A stretch of DNA of 64,000 nt from CAWAVN01 sp963844315 (GTDB lineage: Bacteria; Planctomycetota; Planctomycetia; Planctomycetales; Planctomycetaceae), in contig CAWJOC010000023.1 in the NCBI GenBank assembly GCA_963844315.1, forward strand, positions 1 to 64,000, given 5' to 3'. The notes under the pieces were generated by a model. The model made no database searches and was not told the origin of the DNA. It saw only the letters and a list, made by a program, of their open reading frames with translations. The first letter of the stretch is position 1, and each line of letters opens with the position of its first letter. This document shows, in pieces, positions 60,933 to 64,000 of the stretch. The translations under genes were made by a program, and so were the position numbers.

Positions 60933-61427
60933 ATGAGCAGCGAAAAATCGCCCCTGGTGGGCATCATCATGGGCAGCAAGTCCGATTGGGAGACCATGCG
61001 CGAGGCGGCGGACATCTTAACAGAATTCGAAGTGCCGCACGAATGCCGGGTGGTCTCGGCCCATCGCACGCCGGAATGGATGGTGGATTATGCCAAAACC
61101 GCGGAGGAGCGGGGATTGGAAATCATTATCGCCGGCGCGGGCGGGGCGGCTCACTTGCCGGGAATGGTGGCCTCGCTGACGCTGCTTCCGGTCCTCGGTG
61201 TTCCGGTAAAAAGCCGGGCGCTTTCGGGATTGGATTCGCTGCTTTCCATCGTGCAAATGCCGGGCGGCGTGCCCGTGGGAACGTTGGCCATTGGCGAATC
61301 AGGCGCGAAAAACGCAGGCCTTTTGGCGGTCCGGATCCTGGCGAATCATCATCCCGAACTGCGGGCCAAATTGCGGGATTTCCACCAAGAGCAGACCGAC
61401 AAAGTTTTGGGCGATTCCGAATTATGA
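60933..61427 (+). CDS. purE: 5-(carboxyamino)imidazole ribonucleotide mutase
   Basis: Converts N5-CAIR to CAIR in purine synthesis. 164 residues, intact frame. Signature MSSEKSPLVGIIMGSKSDWE (the GSxSD phosphate site), FEVPHECRVVSAHRTPEWMV (catalytic histidine in SAHRTP), GLEIIIAGAGGAAHLPGMVA and VPVKSRALSGLDSLLSIVQM then GGVPVGTLAIG. Class I PurE. The stop overlaps the purK start by four bases (ATGA at 61424-61427). Confidence 0.97.
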   Translation: MSSEKSPLVGIIMGSKSDWETMREAADILTEFEVPHECRVVSAHRTPEWMVDYAKTAEERGLEIIIAGAGGAAHLPGMVASLTLLPVLGVPVKSRALSGLDSLLSIVQMPGGVPVGTLAIGESGAKNAGLLAVRILANHHPELRAKLRDFHQEQTDKVLGDSEL

Positions 61428-62561
61428 GCGACATTATTCTGCCGGGGTCTACCTTGGGCGTGCTAGGCAGCGGCCAATTGGGGCGGATGTTCGCCATCGC
61501 CGCCCGGCGTTTGGGCTACCGCGTGCATGTGTATTCGCCGGACAACGACACGCCCACCGGACAAGTGGCCGATGAAGAAATCAAGGGCAGCTATCTCGAC
61601 CTCGAAACGGTCGCCGGGTTCGCCCGGAACGTCAAGGTGGTGACGTTTGAGTTTGAAAACGTCCCCGCCGAGACCACGGAAACCGCTGCCCGGTTTGCTC
61701 CGGTGCGTCCCAGCGGAAGCGTGCTGCACACCACGCAAAACCGCTTGCGGGAAAAGACGACACTGCAAAACGCAAGGCTCCCAGTCACGCCGTTTGCCGC
61801 GGTGCGGTCGGTGGAAGAGTTGCACTCCGCGTTACAATCGCTTCGCACTCCGGCGGTGCTCAAAACCGCCGCTTGGGGATACGATGGCAAAGGGCAAATC
61901 GTCATCCGAGAATTGGACCAGGCGGAATTGGCGTGGAACAGTCTCAAAACCGAGGAAGCCATCCTGGAGGCGTTCATTGATTTCGAGTGCGAGCTTTCCG
62001 TGGTCGGAGCGCGCGGGCGGGATGGCCAATTCGTGCATTACGGGCCAATGGAAAACCGCCATCGGGACCACATTCTCGATGTTTCCATCTGCCCCGCCAA
62101 CTTGCCGGAGAGCGTTAACCGGCAAGCGGAGGAAATCACGCGCACCGTGTTTGAGCAATTGGATGTGGTCGGCGTGTTGTGCGTCGAATTTTTTCTGGCG
62201 AGTGATGGGAAATTGCTCATCAACGAACTCGCCCCGCGCCCGCACAATTCGGGCCATCTCACCGTGGATGCCCATGTGACTTGCCAGTTCGAGCAGCAAG
62301 TCCGGGCCGTCTGCGGGTTGCCGCTCGGTTCCGCGGAACAACTGCGCCCGGCAGTGATGGCGAACCTCTTGGGCGACCTTTGGCAACAAGGCGATCCCGA
62401 ATTGGAAAGCCGCGTTAGAAAATCCAGGTGTGAAATTGCACCTCTACGGCAAACAAACGGCCCGAACTGGTCGCAAGATGGGACACCTCACCGCATTGGC
62501 GAAAACCTCTGAAGCAGCCCTGGAGCAGGCGTTATCGGCACGTTTGGCTCTTGTGCGGTGA
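61424..62561 (+). CDS. purK: 5-(carboxyamino)imidazole ribonucleotide synthase
   Basis: ATP-grasp enzyme making N5-CAIR from AIR and bicarbonate. Starts MSDIILPGSTLGVLGSGQLG at 61424. Markers are GRMFAIAARRLGYRVHVYSP, VVTFEFENVPAETTE, LRTPAVLKTAAWGYDGKGQI (ATP-grasp), ISVCPANLPE-like DVSICPANLPESVNRQAEEI, and ELAPRPHNSGHLTVDAHVTC (metal-binding). One frame break near 62,400; after it the C-terminus reads NWKAALENPGVKLHLYGKQT and ends RLALVR at 62561. About 378 residues. Co-translated with purE. Confidence 0.94.
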
Positions 62562-62593
62562 GAATGGATCAACAGGTGCGGTCCAAGGATCTC

Positions 62594-62658
62594 AAAAGAG
62601 CCGCGCACTAAGTAAGGGGACGACATTTCCCACCGCTTACTTCGTGCGCGGCTCTTTT
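62594..62658. terminator. Bidirectional terminator between purK and the DUF6655 gene
   Basis: AAAAGAGCCGCGCAC and AAGTAAG form a long stem with CTTACTT and GTGCGCGGCTCTTTT; T-runs on both strands suit the convergent genes. Confidence 0.85.
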
Positions 62659-62673
62659 CACGCTTGGCCATGC

Positions 62674-63435
62674 TTACTGATTGGACGCCGGTTCTACCGC
62701 CGTGGGCGGTTGCGATCCTTCATCAGTCGAACCGGCCCATTGGACGCGACCCTTTCCGGGTTCCTCAGGGGTTCCACTTTTCGGATCATCAAACGCCACG
62801 TTGTAAGGTAGCGGCTCGTAAACATGGGGCTGGGTGTTTAAGCCGTTTGAGATCTCGTGCCGGACGGTTCCGTTCTGATAGGGACCCATGCCCATGACGT
62901 ACCAGTTGCTGTCGTCCGATTGGGCCATCGTCATCCCGCCATCGCCCAGCATCTCGCGGGTCTTGGCATCGTAAGCCACGATGCCGATTTTCGCGATGCC
63001 CATCTGAGCCTGCTTGCTCAACAGGCGAACTTCGGGAAGCGAAATGGGAAAGGGACCGGGAACCGCAAGGGCGGGCGAGCCGACGAACATATCCGAAGTG
63101 TTCGTGCCCACTCCGCCGGAGCGGACTTCGACGATGATGTCCGCTCCTTCGGCCTTTTCGACCAGGCTGGCTCCGCTTCTGAGCACCCGATGCCTGACCG
63201 AGCCGACAAGGTATTGCTTGTCGACGCACTCCAGGTACTTTTCATCAATGAAGACTTTCGCGCCGCCGAACGCGGCGAAGTCCACCTTGTCCAAAGCCTG
63301 GTCGATAGAGTTGGAAATCAAAAGCTGCTCTTGAGCGGTCCGCGCGGTGTTGGTGGTTTTGGTCGAAGCACAACCGGCCACCATCACCAGACCCGCGAGA
63401 TACCCCATGCTCAGAAGCCATTGCACCTTGCCCAT
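62674..63435 (-). CDS. DUF6655 family lipoprotein
   Basis: A planctomycete-specific lipoprotein of 253 residues, intact frame. The signal MGKVQWLLSMGYLAGLVMVA ends in the lipobox VAGCAS. Body: AQEQLLISNSIDQALDKVDF, GAKVFIDEKYLECVDKQYLV, VRHRVLRSGASLVEKAEGAD, IIVEVRSGGVGTNTSDMFVG and IGIVAYDAKTREMLGDGGMT, the DUF6655 pattern. The C-terminal tail is Pro/Glu-rich. Function unknown; expected at a membrane surface. Convergent with purK. Confidence 0.8.
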   Translation of the reverse strand: MGKVQWLLSMGYLAGLVMVAGCASTKTTNTARTAQEQLLISNSIDQALDKVDFAAFGGAKVFIDEKYLECVDKQYLVGSVRHRVLRSGASLVEKAEGADIIVEVRSGGVGTNTSDMFVGSPALAVPGPFPISLPEVRLLSKQAQMGIAKIGIVAYDAKTREMLGDGGMTMAQSDDSNWYVMGMGPYQNGTVRHEISNGLNTQPHVYEPLPYNVAFDDPKSGTPEEPGKGRVQWAGSTDEGSQPPTAVEPASNQ

Positions 63436-63671
63436 GTTTCGTCCTTCGTTCCCATGCCTTTGGGGATTAAGTCCCAGTGAAACTCACCGCAATTGATGTG
63501 ATCGGCATTTTACGGCGGCATTTTTCACGAGAATCCGCAAATAACGGATTCCAGCTCATGTGGCAACCGGAATCCTGTTCAGCCAATCGTTCCCTCTTGC
63601 GGGATTTTCCGCAGTATGTTAGCAACCCGCAAAACCACGAAACCACACGCTTTCTGTCCGTTCAAAACGGG

Positions 63672-64000
63672 ATGCTCATCATGGGAACACCGTTATCGTC
63701 CGCAAGTTTCACGCGATGGGGCGTTGTGTTTTTGGCGCTCTTTCCGGGCTTGACCGCGTTGGGATTTCATCTCAATCCTCCCGAGCCTGGTGTTTGCGCC
63801 GCCCAAAAACCGGCCCGCTTTGGCGTTCGATCAATACGCGGTGAACCTGGGTCCCATTGAGCCGATGGGTTTGGCGAAGGGCCGGTTCCGGTTTACGAAC
63901 CTTGGCGAGAAGCCCGCGAAAATCACTAAGTTCCATCCCAGTTGCGGGTGTTTGCAGCCTCGGCTGGAGAAACGGGACTACGCCCCTGGAGAGACCGGGG
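63672..64000 (+). CDS. DUF1573 domain protein (partial, runs off window)
   Basis: Start of a secreted DUF1573 protein. The N-terminus (MLIMGTPLSSASFTRWGVVF then LALFPGLTALGF) is a signal peptide; a second ATG lies at 63681. After a frame break near 63,780 it reads PKNRPALAFDQYAVNLGPIE, GRFRFTNLGEKPAKITKFHP and SCGCLQPRLEKRDYAPGETG, which is the DUF1573 domain with its SCGC motif. The rest lies beyond the window. In planctomycetes these proteins are secreted and of unknown function. Confidence 0.75.

Overview
The window is two unrelated genomes joined at about 12.70 kb. Bases 1-12,698 are very GC-rich and look like a Nocardioides-type actinobacterium: nrdJ-nrdR, a lexA divergent from a LysM division-inhibitor-like gene with SOS boxes between them, a DUF6318 lipoprotein and dinG. 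From 12,701 onward the genes are planctomycete-like: an ECF sigma factor, HEAT-repeat proteins, a PVC-type heme-binding dehydrogenase, TIGR03067, DUF6655 and DUF1573 proteins. At the join both dinG (5' end) and the ECF gene (3' end) are cut, so an assembly chimera is the simplest explanation. Many conserved genes on both sides carry one-base frameshifts, as in an unpolished long-read assembly. I therefore annotate whole genes across frame breaks and do not call each break a real mutation.

Actinobacterial part (all coordinates approximate where frames break): start of a conserved gene (minus), nrdJ and nrdR (minus), a small membrane protein and a beta-lactamase-fold serine hydrolase (plus), a PKD-domain protein, a DUF6318 lipoprotein and the LysM protein (minus), lexA, a flavoprotein reductase and a sulfotransferase (plus), and dinG (minus).

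Planctomycete part. 12.7-24 kb: truncated ECF sigma gene, a structured intergenic region, type II NADH dehydrogenase, an RND efflux pump (adaptor plus permease), a YHS-like protein, an orphan C-terminal fragment resembling V-type ATPase subunit A, and a glycogen debranching enzyme. 24-39.7 kb: secreted unknowns interleaved with glycogen phosphorylase, ATP-dependent PEP carboxykinase, an AspT/YidE-type transporter, 4-alpha-glucanotransferase, class I fructose-bisphosphate aldolase and a porin. Together these genes look like a storage-glycogen and gluconeogenesis cluster with accompanying membrane energetics.

39.7-53.4 kb is accessory DNA. It holds a compact serine-recombinase module (ParB/KorB-like HTH protein, recombinase, DUF2924 remnant, a small ORF, a divergent LexA-like S24 repressor with candidate operators, and another small ORF), a second degenerate HTH copy, lineage-specific lipoproteins, an ISKra4 element with a 9-bp target duplication, and an IS1380 element inserted with a 4-bp duplication into a tyrosine integrase pseudogene next to tRNA-Ser(GGA). 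53.6-64 kb is ordinary planctomycete chromosome: a PVC-type cytochrome c dehydrogenase, a thioredoxin-fold protein, citrate synthase, a C45-type hydrolase, purE-purK, a DUF6655 lipoprotein and the start of a DUF1573 protein.
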